Below are positions 1 to 11,850 of a stretch of DNA of 64,000 bases, one piece after another. Numbering within the stretch: position 1 is the stretch's first letter; the number at the start of each line of letters is the position of its first letter. Made by a program: the position numbers and the translations under genes. Origin of the DNA: Gordionus sp. m RMFG-2023 (lineage: Eukaryota; Nematomorpha; Gordioida; Chordodea; Parachordodidae); assembly GCF_954871325.1 (NCBI RefSeq), contig NC_088776.1, positions 16,430,052 through 16,494,051 of the forward strand, given 5' to 3'. The notes under the pieces were generated by a model. The model did not search any database, was not told where the DNA came from, and was given only the letters and a program-made list of their open reading frames with translations.

Positions 1-238
1 ATATTTAAGTGTTGTGCCTAATCCTTAAAAGTTTATGTATCAATAATTATGTTTAATAGTATTTCTTTTTTAGTTATGCCCAAAATATAGCATTTGATAC
101 AATGAAGAATAAGTCATCGTACATAAAAAAGAAAATTTTAATCTATATACATGGATTTTAAATAAATCACACTCATACGTTTAATATTTTTAAAAAAGAA
201 TTTAATGCAGTATCGCAATAAGCATCGATTATACAATT

Positions 239-300
239 CAGGCACATACGCAAGAATTCGCTATAGGGGGGGGGGGCTAATTAATTTTTTTATTATGTTG
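239..300 (+). mobile_element. hAT-type element end with poly-G
   Basis: The terminus CAGGCACATACGCA followed by an 11-G run at 266-276 resembles the ends of the hAT elements at 33606 and 47121. No partner end or target duplication is visible. It lies inside or just 3' of the last visible CNOT10 intron donor, so it is probably an intronic remnant. Confidence 0.4.
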
Positions 301-348
301 GAAATATAAATTGATGCATAAAAATATAAATATTTTATATTATTTTAC

Positions 349-3300
349 TTCAAAACGTGAACTTCGTCCTCATTAATGGGATTAGATGGCGCCATGTTGA
401 ATAAACGTTCTCCTACAAGAAAATAGAAATTAAATGCTTCGCAATTTAAATGCCTAACCCTTAAAAAAAATTTGGTTGTTTTTAAACATATAAGGTAAAA
501 TAAAATGAAATACAATAGAATATAAACCATGCAATTGTTTTAAAAAAAATACCTAGTTGATTGACATCATAATTTTCGGACATTTGTTCGATCAATAATT
601 GTGCATTTTTGAGACATAAAGAAGCAAATTCAAGAGTGGCCATAGGCATTGCTGATGATTGATGGCTATCTGACCTAAAATTATTTTTTTATTAAGAAAA
701 GTTGCAATTTATCTCTAAAACAAAGAGTTAGAGAAAAAAATATTAATAATATATATCTATTTCTTTTTTCTTCTTTCTGATTTTGAATGGGTCGCACCCA
801 CTAGCACCTAATAATAGAAAATAAAGAGGAGTGTGGAAAAAACTGGACCACTAAAGTAAACCGGGAATAAACTTAAATGAATAAGAATTTATATATTTCT
901 AATTTCAATTTTCCTCTAATTATTGCATTCATTCATAATCATTTATATTTTTTCCATCCTTTTTTTAATTCCGAAAGAATGCTCAACCTTATTTAGATAG
1001 TTACATAACAAAGAAACGTTTGAGTTATTTTATTATATATTTATTTCACACTTTGTAGTTTGCCAATTTATATTCTTAGAGGACGGTTTATGGCCTTTTG
1101 CCCAGAATAAACTTGGGGAAGGTATGCCCGTTCATCAGATATATTATATTTATACTTTAAAGGGTGTGATGGTATTAGTATAGTCTTTCGGTGTATACCA
1201 AAGCCCATGATATGCTGAACGGCTGATTGAAGTTTACGTTTGAGACTAAAATTTTCTTCGTTACCCTAATAAATTGAAGAGAAAAAAATGAATCGTTTCG
1301 TTTTGTATTAACTCTCTCTTTTCCCATAAAAAAGAATTCGATATATAATAAAAGATTTCGTTAGAATAGGCAAGGATATTCTAAATATTTATATATTTGC
1401 TCAGCTATTAGACTTCTAACAAAAAATTGATATATACCCCTTTGCTGGCCACTATGCAACACTCTGATAATCGAAGCCAAATCCTGGGGTTGCAGTGATA
1501 TACTTGTATTATTTCGATTAAACAATCGAAGGCCGGCAGAGGTTTTTTAGCGTGAAGCAAGTGAATGCCCAAGTTGTGTAATAGTTCGTGTCTTTTGTCG
1601 TAGATGAAAAGGGGTAAACTCTTACCTGTGTTGAGCGAACGATAAGAGTTTGTCGTATGGGACGGGGATTGATGGTCAGCTAAATATTATATGTAAATAA
1701 TATGAATTGGCCCAGGGCAAAAAATAGGCGGCCCCTTAAAAAAACACAATTTACATAGGCTTATTTTCGCAATAAGAACTAAAAGCATATATTTAATAAA
1801 TTTTAATCATAGGCGAGTAACGCACATTAAAAAATGAATATAATCATATACTAAAATATTGCAATTTTATTTATCCTCCTTGCCTTTATACCGCAAAAGA
1901 GAATAATATGTGATTATAATCTAAAGATGAGGCGATATCATTTTCTATTAAAATAAATAGATATTAACAAGTCGATCCTGTGCGTAGGCAAGTTTTAATT
2001 AATTTTGGCTTTGAGAAGCTGTGTTCTGCGGATGCCACGGTATTTGAAATAATTAAAATAATCTTTAATACAATTGATATATTTTGTAAGGCTTCGTTTA
2101 ACCTATTAGTGTTAATATAGCGTAAAATTTCCAATGGAGTTTTTATGGGATGCTTGCTTAATATACTTACTAATTTCAATTCAATTAATAAATCTTGCAG
2201 ATTAATATACCATTCTAATGTACCCCAATTTGTTAATAAAATATTTAATTGTCAATATTTTTTATTTCGCTCTCTTTTAGGCGCATTAATTTAGTATATT
2301 TAATAAGAATCTAAAAAGATCCTTAAAGAGCTTTAACTGCTGGAAAAGTTCCTCCAACGATATACATTGAAAAATTCAATCTCATATTTTTTAAGAATCA
2401 TGTATAGGCACGTCATCTCCTTTCTAAGAAAATTGTTTTTGAACTTTCCATCTTCGAATTAATGTTGAAAGAAAGCACTGATTTTCTATACTCATTTCCA
2501 ATTCCCGTGAAAGCTCTTTTGCTGAGTCAAAGGAATTCTGAAAGCCGTTTTTCTTAAAGCCTAAAAAATCTCGCGTGCTTTCTAAAGTTGTAATAGCTCT
2601 TTCTTAATTAATATTGACACTTTGCAGGCCTTACTTATTAAATTCACATGGGTTAATATATCAAACCAGACCACAAGAGTTACCAATCATTAGTCAATGA
2701 AATGGCTTCTGTGCAGAGTTTGGGGTCATTAGTTTTTTCGGATACGTCTATTACTAATGACCCTTATACTCCCATGTGTTTTAGATAACGGCTTTAATGT
2801 AAAATTATTTATATGATCCTTCAAAATTTGACACCACTGAGTCGAAACAGAAAAGAAAATATATATTCGCTGAATGCCAAAAAATGATTTTGCAAATAAT
2901 AATGATCGTGCTGTCACTAACTAGCAGATATAATCTGTGGCAACAGATTATATGGCATCTCAACAATTCACTAAATAGTATTTTTATATTAAGCAATTTT
3001 GTCATTTTATAAGCGTCTGAAACTAGCATATTATATAGCATATAATAAATTAAACATTTAATAGTCAAATCTATCTTATATATAATAATAACTCAATCTA
3101 GATAAGAGTAATTTAAAGTGTGCCCACCAGTAGGTTCTATGTATTAAATGAAGACTATGATGTAAGCTTTTTTATTTTAAAATAAACTATCAGAATATCC
3201 AAAAAGTGCCTCATAGAGATTACAACTACAAAAACAGGACTTTTACGAGAAAATAGATCAAATATTTATCAAAATAGTCATTTAATAGAAATCTTTTTAG

Positions 3301-6300
3301 ATAAATTATTTTATATTTTTTTACTCACAGACTACCTTGTTTATTTGCTAATATAAAATTTAATTAAATTGTTTTTAAAGATTATTTATAAATAGAAAAT
3401 TAAAATAAAAAAAATCAAATTTCTTAACTAAATAAATGATTTTTTTTTACTAAAATATAAATCAAATTTTTTATTATACTACTTATGGCTAGACATACCA
3501 AACCTCTTTTCAAAATTCATACACAGATTTTTGAGATAATGCCCTGTATGTAGTGGACACAAATTTTTTTATTTTTTAAAAAAATTTGGCGGCCTCTAAA
3601 ATTGTAAACTAACTTCCGTTTATTTTGATTTATATTAGACTTTACAGAAAAATGATCTTTCTCATATTTTCGAATTTTATTTATTCTTATTTTTAATTAT
3701 GTAACAAAAATCTTTTTGTAACCTTTACATTTCTTGAATAACGGCAACGTAACTGTTAACCATTTTCTCGAGATAACAGTGGTAACTTATAGTGATATTT
3801 ATTTGAATAACGATAACCGTTAATTTTTTATAAGTAAGGTGTCTAACCCTTCCCGACAAATACCAATATTTCCTCCCTATTTCTTAATATTTATTTTAAA
3901 ATTTGATTTAAAGGCAAATTAAAAGGTTAGCATAAGCCCAACAACAAACTTACGAAATTTAATGTTTGCAAAAATGAGAAATTAGCAAAAAGTTAATATA
4001 AAGTGCCTTAAGAAATCATAAAGATAAACACAGCTCTTGAAATCTTGTAAATTTGTAAGGCTTAGTTCAGCACCTACAGAGCTACCATTTGCATGGCAAG
4101 AGGATTTTATATTCAACCTGGCCTGGTTTTTTTTTAGGCCCAGCCTGGGTATATTTAAAAAAATTAAAACTACTGCTGGGCCTGCAAATCTCTGGCCTAT
4201 GATTGAAGATATTAGTATTATATATAATTATCAGAGACCTGCAGGCCCGGCCCTAAACCCGGCCCGGGCAAGGCCGGGCTGTATTTTAAATTTTTTAAAT
4301 ATACCCGGGCCGGGCCTAAAAAAATTTTTTTTTAACATATCCGGGCCGGGCCTAAAAATTTTTTTTTAAAATATACCCGGGGCGGGCCGGGCCGGGCTTA
4401 AGATTGTTAAACCCGGGCCGGGCCGGGCCTTAATATTTTTTATAAAAATTTTTACATTATGAGTTAATGGTTATAAGATTATATTATATTATAGTTATGA
4501 TTAATATAATATTGGGTGATGGTTAACACTACCTAACAACCCACAGATCGATCTAATTATTAATTTCCTGCAAATTTATTAAAAGTATTAATATATTTTT
4601 TTATAATTCATATCTAAATTTTTACAACATATTTTACTAAAACAAATGGAAAAATTTGTTTTACACAAGTATCATTTTATTTCTCTTTTTCTCTGTCCCA
4701 AATTCAAGCAATTACGTATGTAGTCAGGGACAGATCGCAAAATGACGGAAAACTATATAAAAGATTATATTAAATTACAAGAGGCTCAGGAAGTAGTAAA
4801 TGAAATAAAATCGACCAGTCAAATTACGACTGTTGTTAAACAAACTGAATCGTTTTATGACAAATGGGGCGATGGTAATTCTGGTAATAGGTCAATACTC
4901 GATGATGAATATTATAATTACATAAATAATAGATAAAACATTTAAGGTGGATAATTTGTTAGAGTGGTGGGCGGCTCATCAAAGCGAATTTCCAATTTTA
5001 GCAAAATTGGCAATTCCTGCTTTAAGTGCAAGCTGTGAGCGGAATTTTTCCACTACTGGGAGAATTCTTGAAGAAAGAAGAAGTAATCTTCAACCTGAAA
5101 AGGTAGATATGCTTCTCTTTCTTCATAATTTGTGAATTTTTAATATCTTTCTTGAGTATAGAGTTTCGTCAATCATGCTGGTTTTTTACTTTGCAAACTG
5201 TCAAATATTTATTGCATTTATTATATTTACCTTGAGTCATGAAAGTTTTTAATCCAACATTTTTCATTATTTTTTTTTACAATATTATATAATACAATTA
5301 TCTTCTTTTGTTAAAAATTTATATTATAAAATAAATTATATTAATATTGTGCAATTAGATTATATTTTCAAAATACTACTTATTATACATGCATTTTTTT
5401 AAATAGCGATTTATTTTTATTTTGTAAATTAAATAGTAAATTAAATACAATATATTATATTCTCAAAATATTTTCCATTTTTATAAATTAAATATTAGTT
5501 TTATTTTTTTTAAATGTAATATAAAATATAGTATATGACAAATATTATTACCATTTTTATGAATATTAGTTTTATTTTTATAATTGCAATATAAAATATA
5601 GTATATACTCAAAATATCCATTTTTATAAATAACAGTTTTATAATTTTTATAAATTCAATATAATATTCTCAAAATATTAGCTTTTTACATGTATTTTTT
5701 AAATAATAAGCGATATTACTCGCTGAAAAATATGGTAAAATACCTCATAGGTGAATTTTTGTATATACCAGGTCGAATATAATTTTAAAAAATTCCAAGC
5801 CGGGCCTGAAATTTTTTAAATATGGGCCGGGCCGTAAAAAATTTTTTTAAAAAATATCCGGGCCGGTCCAGGCCATGCAAATGGTACCTCTGCAGGTCTC
5901 TGATAATTATATTCATAAAAATTACCTACAAATTCAATTTTTTTGGCCCAAGCCTGGCCAAAATTTTTTTTATATATTTTAAGCTTAAGTCTGGTCCAAA
6001 TATTTAATTATTTTTAGGCTTGAGCTTAGCCCTTGCTAGCCTCTATCTTGAAATATACAATAAAAATATAAATATCAAAAATTTTGATCATAGATAAAAT
6101 AAGATAAAACAAAACTTTTTTTTACCATTGTGCATCTTGGGCCCATAAATATTAGATTGGTTTCCCAAACCACTTGTATTAGTTAAATTCATATTATTAT
6201 CAAACTCTGGAAATTCCCCTATAAGGTCTTCATTTTCTTGCAAAGCTTTCCGGCAATAAAATACACTGAGATGAGGTTTATTGAGTGATAAGTGGTTGGA

Positions 6301-8124
6301 GGCTAAGTCATTGTAATAACAAGAAGACAGGAACTTATTCACTAATATAATTTCCACATTAAAACCATTAAAAATTTCTTGATTACTCTCAGCTGGATTA
6401 GAATTGAAACTAGAGTTATTTGAGAGATTCAAAATTTTTAAAGATTTTCGATAATTGCCCTTCATATATTCATTTTCAGATTTGAAATAGGCAGCATTAG
6501 GTAGGTTAGGACCTCTAGGAATGGAGGTAACACCATTTGCCTAACAAAAAATGAAAACAATAAAAGAAAATCTAATTAAAATTTGATTCTTTAAATATTA
6601 AGCATGCATAATAGCATCCTCATTAGTGTTGTTAAACAGCTCGATTTGAGCCAATTAACTCCATATTTATCCAGAAAAATATAACACAGATTTTGCTCAT
6701 AGATGATACAATGGTTTGGACATCTAGTAGCAAGATCTCTAGGCTTAAACAATATTTTTTTCTGGCTGAAATATTGATTTAGCCATTTTTAAAAATTTGC
6801 TCATGTCAAGCCAACAACACTAATATCCTCATCCTTGCTTGTTGGGTAATTATAAAAATTAATGAATTTGATTTAAATATAAAACTCTAAGATGTAATTT
6901 TTAATTGTAATATGCCAAAGATGGGAATTAAAATAAAATTTGATTACAACACATTTTGAATTAATAAAATTGTATGTTTCATTTGCCTAGATATATTATT
7001 GCAAAATACAAAATGTGAATAATGAATGATCATGTATACAATATTCTATTTATTATCATGTATAAATTATGTACATATAAATTGGCTAAATTCTTGACCT
7101 CCTTTTTACATTGTCTCATGTTTTTCAGCATTATATGGCATTTAATTCTGTACTAGGTTTATTGTTTTAAATAAATAAGTATAAATTTATTTAATAGTTG
7201 TCAAAATAATTATTACTAAAATTTAAATTCCAGTCCATAATAAAAATAATAATAATTTTACACAAGATACTTTAATTCCTCTCTATGAAGGGATTTATTA
7301 GGAAAAAATAATATTTACTTGAGCTAGAGTTGATTTATACATTGATTTATATTTAGAAGAAACAATTCCATGGTAAGCATCATCAAATTTATGGTTTAAA
7401 GAAATTCCATTTTCAAATAATATTATTTTAATATTGAATTCATTATCCTTCCAAGAATTTGGTTTAAAACATTCATAATATGTATCTCTTTTTGTTTCAT
7501 CATTTTGTGTATTGTCATTCTCATGATTAACGCCAAACATAAGAATATCAGTAAAATATATAATTTTTAAGGCATTTTCAGGATAAAATGTAGATATGTA
7601 TAACTCAATCAACAAGAGACATATCTGCAAACCTAATTTTGAATCTAAATGGTAAAATATTTATATTTTATGGAAAAAAATAATTGTATTATATATAAAA
7701 AAGATATATCTGTGTAAAATACCTAAGTAAAATATAGTATTAAAGAGTCTTTCAACAATTGCTAATGCATGATGAAATTGCTTCAAGTAGAACATAAGAA
7801 TAGCATTATTTAGGAAAAAAATAGCTTGATTTGGTTGAGTAAATGTATTAATATCATCAATATTTGCATTTGCCTGTTTTTATATAAATTACTAATTAAA
7901 TTAAAATTACATACTAAAAAACAAGCTCTCTTTAAATTTTCTCTAAGTTGATCAATTTTTGAAGTTTGAGAGGCATAAAATTCAGTAACTGCTATGTTAT
8001 GAATAATTTTTGCATCATTAGGATATTTTTGTGATAAAAGCATTAAGTTTTTTAAACATTCCTCATAATCCCCTTTGACAAATAATTGATGGCAAAATAA
8101 CGAATTGCTATATTCACTTTCCAT
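349..8124 (-). CDS. CNOT10: CNOT10, CCR4-NOT complex subunit 10 (8 exons, 3' end outside window)
   Basis: CNOT10 is a TPR-like subunit that works with CNOT11 in the CCR4-NOT mRNA deadenylase complex. Exons on the minus strand, 5' to 3': 7915-8124, 7723-7873, 7319-7644, 6126-6540, 1438-1679, 1156-1265, 553-674 and 349-412. All introns are GT-AG and every phase agrees, giving about 547 codons. I recall human CNOT10 as about 744 residues, so the C-terminal quarter lies beyond position 1. Blocks recalled from human CNOT10 occur in order: an N-terminal TPR region, EYMKGNYRKSLKILNLSN, FYCRKALQEN, KRHELLHNLGIHLLHA, PAFDCLIEIIQVYH, WLRLSECCI and LEFASLCLKNAQLL. Intron lengths are 41, 78, 778, 4446, 172, 481 and 140 bp; the 778- and 4446-bp introns hold transposons. 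The start at 8124 is the first in-frame ATG of exon 1. A possible splice acceptor at 8150-8151 leaves an upstream first exon possible. The gene looks intact. Confidence 0.93.
1711..3607 (-). mobile_element. hAT DNA transposon remnant in CNOT10 intron 4
   Basis: The left end, CAGGGCAAAAAATAGGCGGC near 1713, is paired with a GGCGGCC-bearing end near 3585-3607. A minus-strand ORF at 1964-2179 carries the hAT C-terminal signature (TVASAEHSFSKPKLIKT) typical of ZMYM1/P52rIPK-like hAT transposases. A second copy of the same family lies at about 45700-46075 in the opposite orientation. No matching 8-bp target duplication was found, so the outer limits are approximate. The rest of the transposase is not readable as one frame. 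Confidence 0.55.
4077..6045. repeat. Older repeat flanking the 4232-5902 hAT insertion
   Basis: The flanks at 4077-4223 and 5911-6045 carry related GC-rich blocks (CAGAGCTACCATTTGCATGG at the left, TTGGCCCAAGCCTGGCC at the right). The hAT therefore seems to have inserted into an older, related element. No outer target duplication is recognisable, and the right limit is a guess. Confidence 0.35.
4232..5902 (+). mobile_element. hAT element with 8-bp TSD ATAATTAT
   Basis: The element begins CAGAGACCTGCAGG and ends in the inverted match CCTCTGCAGGTCTCTG. It is flanked by perfect 8-bp direct repeats ATAATTAT at 4224-4231 and 5903-5910, a hAT hallmark. Subterminal zones are rich in GGCCCGGCC/CCGGGCC blocks, in sharp contrast to the A+T-rich surroundings. 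Plus-strand ORF fragments at 4742-4936 and 4947-5135 show the hAT C-terminal dimerisation domain (SASCERNFSTTGRI, LLFLHN). The transposase is decayed, so the element is non-autonomous. It lies in CNOT10 intron 4. Confidence 0.88.
6624..6824. mobile_element. hAT MITE (TAGTGTTGTTAAA family) in CNOT10 intron 3
   Basis: About 200 bp starting TAGTGTTGTTAAACAGCTCG and ending in the inverted match CAACAACACTA. ATCCTCAT occurs at 6616-6623 and again at 6825-6832, with a 2-base slack at the right end. It is non-coding and belongs to the family of 25839, 27757 and 36521. Confidence 0.75.
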
Positions 8125-9185
8125 TTGAATCGTATCAGAAATTTGTAAGCTAAAATAAAATGATTAACTTTGAAATGTTACTTAATATTTGTTAAGTTAA
8201 AGATATAAATTATTGACATGTTGAAATTTTAATTCTGTACTCATCCGTAAAAAATTAAAAAAGAGAGTAATTTAGAGTGAACTCTGTCTCTGGCAAATCT
8301 GACATATCATAAAAAAAACACACCAATCTGCAGCCCCTATTCAAATAAAAACTTTGGGAATTTTAATAATATTTCTGCCATTTTTTAAAAAAACTTAATA
8401 AAAATAAGCTAACTTCAGATTTATTTATTTTTTTAATAATTCTCTATTTCTAAAGGATATGGGAGAGATTGTCATTGGTCGATACAAAATCTTGATAATA
8501 TTTCTGTCATTTTTAGCGATTTTTTAAAAAAAATTTATATAAATATGTTAACTTTAGATTTATTAATATTATTTTCAATAATGCTCTATTTCTAAAGGAT
8601 ATGGGCGAGATTCCCAATACAATTTTTGTTTTGCCGATTTAAAAAGGGAACCCTTGGCTTATGAAGACCCCAAATTGTGGCACCGACTTTAGGTAAAAAC
8701 TATTATGGAAAATTATAATTTTCCGAAGTCCTCGCTACGTCATGTCATCGTAATGTCATGCCCTCACTATAGAATGTCCTCACTACGACGTAATATATTA
8801 TTTTTATCCAAATATTACAAAAAAATTTTTAGTACAGTAGGTCACACATTGATAATATTATAATTATAATATAGTTTATCTAAAACTAGACATTTTAAAA
8901 TACAGAATACCAAAATAACACATTAATTTATCTTTATATTAATAAATTTATCTTGAATTATTTTTAAAATCTAAATATAAAATCAATGATTATCATTGTA
9001 TAAAATAGAACTTTTTGGATGATATTTGATATGGTTGATCTAAAACTAAATACCAACAAAAGTACATTGCATATTAATAATTATATCACTTTAAAAGTAG
9101 TAATAAAGCAAGGAAGTAGTTTTTCGCCTGATATTCTAGCGCTGATTATATTTTGATATGGATAGTCTAAAATACGACTTACAAG
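8125..9185. other. Upstream region of CNOT10
   Basis: Contains the putative CNOT10 5' untranslated region and promoter, a duplicated ~110-bp segment (separate entry), and a cluster of short GTCCTC.CTACG repeats at 8728-8793. No other gene is recognisable. Confidence 0.5.
8364..8613. repeat. Two direct repeats of ~110 bp, period ~129
   Basis: Units 8364-8470 and 8493-8613 share TAATATTTCTG at the start, an oligo-A stretch and CTATTTCTAAAGGATATGGG at the end. They lie just upstream of the CNOT10 start. Confidence 0.7.
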
Positions 9186-10311
9186 CAGGGTTGCCAGGTC
9201 ATAATTTTCAAATTGCGGGAGAAAAATGGTATTTTGCAAGAGAAATATGAAAATTGCGGTAGAAATATAAAAATTGCTAAAAAAAAAAATTTTGCGGGCC
9301 CGGCTTTCGGTCGGGATTTAGAATTGACTTGATTATCCGCCTATTATTTTTTATAAATAGTTTATATAAATACAATGTCGATAACTATTTTTCAAAATAA
9401 AATAACATCTTGATTTATTAAAATATTATTAATCTATAATAAAACCAACGATCCTTTTTGAATATAAAATAATGTAAACAAGATAAAATTTTATAAAAAA
9501 ACAAACGATTTTAATTTTACAATGTAAAAAATATATTTTATGCGAATGTCCCGCAAAACATCCGCAATTGGAAATCTGCCTTGTGTGTGTATATAACATT
9601 ATAGGGAGAGGCGCTTAATTATCACGTATCACGTTTAAATACATTATAAGGTAATATTTTACTCATTTCGATGATAATGATTTTATTTATTATTGTTCAA
9701 TCACATTATTATAATCAGTGCAGGAGAGTGAAAAACAAAAATATTCTCCAAAAATAAGAAATAATACAGATGCAACTTTAGTTGTGGCAATTGTAATCAC
9801 TTATCTTGTAGTACAACATTCACAGAGCTACTTATTATTACAATGTGCGCAAAATCTTTCCCCACAGTATTTAATAGTGTTGTTAAATGGCTGAGCCAAG
9901 CCGGCTTAGCCGAAAACTCAGCCAGTTTTTGAGCCAAAAATTCGGCTCAGGCTCAAGCCGGCTCATTGAGCCGGCTTGCTCAGCCGATAGCTCAAGCCGA
10001 TTCAAGGCTAATCCGGCTAGCCGTTTAACAATGCTAACAAATAAATAAATTTCGAATCAATAGTTCGCTTGAGCTAAGTCATGAGCCCACTCGAGCTAAA
10101 TTTGACTCAAAAAGCCGGCTTAAGTCAATTTTAGACTCAAAAACTAGATGAGTTTTCAGCCGTTTACCAATACTAATCTTAAATAAATTTCGGCTTGAGC
10201 CAAAATGAAGATCATAACAATTAAAAAAGGTCTACGACACTTTATCATCGGTATAGCAAACTTTTGTTTTTTTTCTACCGAAGTATAAATATGATATTGC
10301 ACGAAGTATAT

Positions 10312-10726
10312 TAAAGATCTGCAAGAGTAGGCCCGGCCAGTACCTGGTCCGAACGGGCTTCGGGCCTATATTTTAAAAAAAATCAGGTTCGGGCTGGGAC
10401 AGGCCTAATATTTTTTTAAAAAATTCGGGCCTGGTGGTGCTCAGGCCTGATAAATTTTTTTATCTAAATTTATCAATTTTATGTTGAATTTTTTATGCAA
10501 AATAAAATATTTGTTTTTATTTATAGAAACTAGACGCCATATAACATATATATATCGTTTATTTAGAATTATTTATAAAAACTAATTTCTATATTTATAA
10601 TAAATAGGGCCAAGCCGGTAAATTTTTTCATAAATAATTTCGGGTTCGTGCCGGGTCGGCAAAATTTTATTAAAAAAATTTCGGGCCAGGCCGGGTTTCA
10701 AAAATAAGGCCCGATGCAGATCACTA
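10312..10726. mobile_element. hAT-like MITE (GATCTGCA ends), innermost of three nested
   Basis: A GC-rich terminus TAAAGATCTGCA pairs with the inverted TGCAGATCACTA. Flanks AAGTATAT (10304-10311) and AACTATAT (10727-10734) agree at 7 of 8 bases. Internal CGGGCC blocks alternate with T-rich stretches. It is related to the element at 54016. Confidence 0.7.
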
Positions 10727-11555
10727 AACTATATTGTAATTCCTGATGATATTAAATGTTTATTTAGACAAAACTCATTCACAAGTTTAATATTACATAA
10801 GTATTCATTTAAAAAAATGTTATATTTATTTTAAAAAAAATAAATAACATAAAAAAATAATATACCACCCGAGACGAGAGTTGCAGCATCCAGAAATTTT
10901 AAATCATTAATTGTATTTGTTTGAAATTTACTTTTTACAAAGTTAGATTTTTTATATTTTTTTATTATTAAATTTTTTATAATTATTATTTAATATTATT
11001 ATAAAATAAAATCCATGCTTTTTTAGTTTATGTAAAAAAAAGTAAATAAATTCAAATAATTTATTTTTTTTAAAAAGTAGGAGAAAAGTAGTTAGAGTTA
11101 CATAATTTTGTTAAAATTTGTAATCTTAAACGAGATACATAGTCTTTTGTTAATTAAAACAATTTTGATTTCATAAATTTGAATCTGCATATTATTTTAT
11201 TAAATCAACTAGCAATTCAATTTAATTTAGGTTTATGGCAATATGCTAATTGACTCAGCATCCGATTAGTGAATTTAATTTTTCTTAAATTTTGAGGAAT
11301 ATAAATATCAGTTTTAGTTTTTGTCGCTAGATTAAAAGGTTTAATTTTTCCTTGTTCAATGGTTTCTTTATTTTAATGATGGCTCCTTTATTTCTATTTA
11401 ATTCCTAATATAATTAATTTTTATTATTTTTGGTTAATTTGTAAAACTTTGACACTGCAGAATCCAGATTATTTTTTTCGTTTAAATATAAGACAAAATG
11501 TTACTATTTAGTGATGTTACTGGCCTAATTTTAAAACAGGCCTGAAAGTTTTTTA

Positions 11556-11850
11556 AAATTTATCCTATCCGGAACGAGTTTTTTAATTTGTTCCGAAAAG
11601 TTCGACCAGATATATAAATAATTTTTCCGCCCAGCCCGATTTTATATAAATTTAAAAATATTAGTGCTTTGTTTCTTGAAATATTTTTACAATATAGATC
11701 TCAATTTGACACAACTTAATGATAATAAGCCAAGCTCGGCCCATTTTTTTAAAAATATATCCTATCCGGAATAAGTTTTTTAATTTGTTTCCAAAAGTCC
11801 GACCCAATATATAAATTTTCCGCCCAGCCCGATTTTATATAAATTTAAAA
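11556..11850. repeat. Direct repeat of ~100 bp, two units
   Basis: Units at about 11556-11660 and 11755-11850 share TATCCTATCCGGAA and CCGCCCAGCCCGATTTTATA. They lie inside the nested hAT and may be an internal duplication of that element. Confidence 0.6.

Noticed and set aside
1611-1645. Possible 34-bp intron within CNOT10 exon 5 (CACAG|GTAAGAG to CAAAAG)
   Set aside because: Reading straight through keeps the frame and joins in phase with the preceding exon, so no intron is needed.
4037-4369. Pro/Gly-rich ORF PGPGLKKFFFNISGPGL
   Set aside because: An artefact of GGCCCGG/oligo-T alternation across the end of a hAT element.
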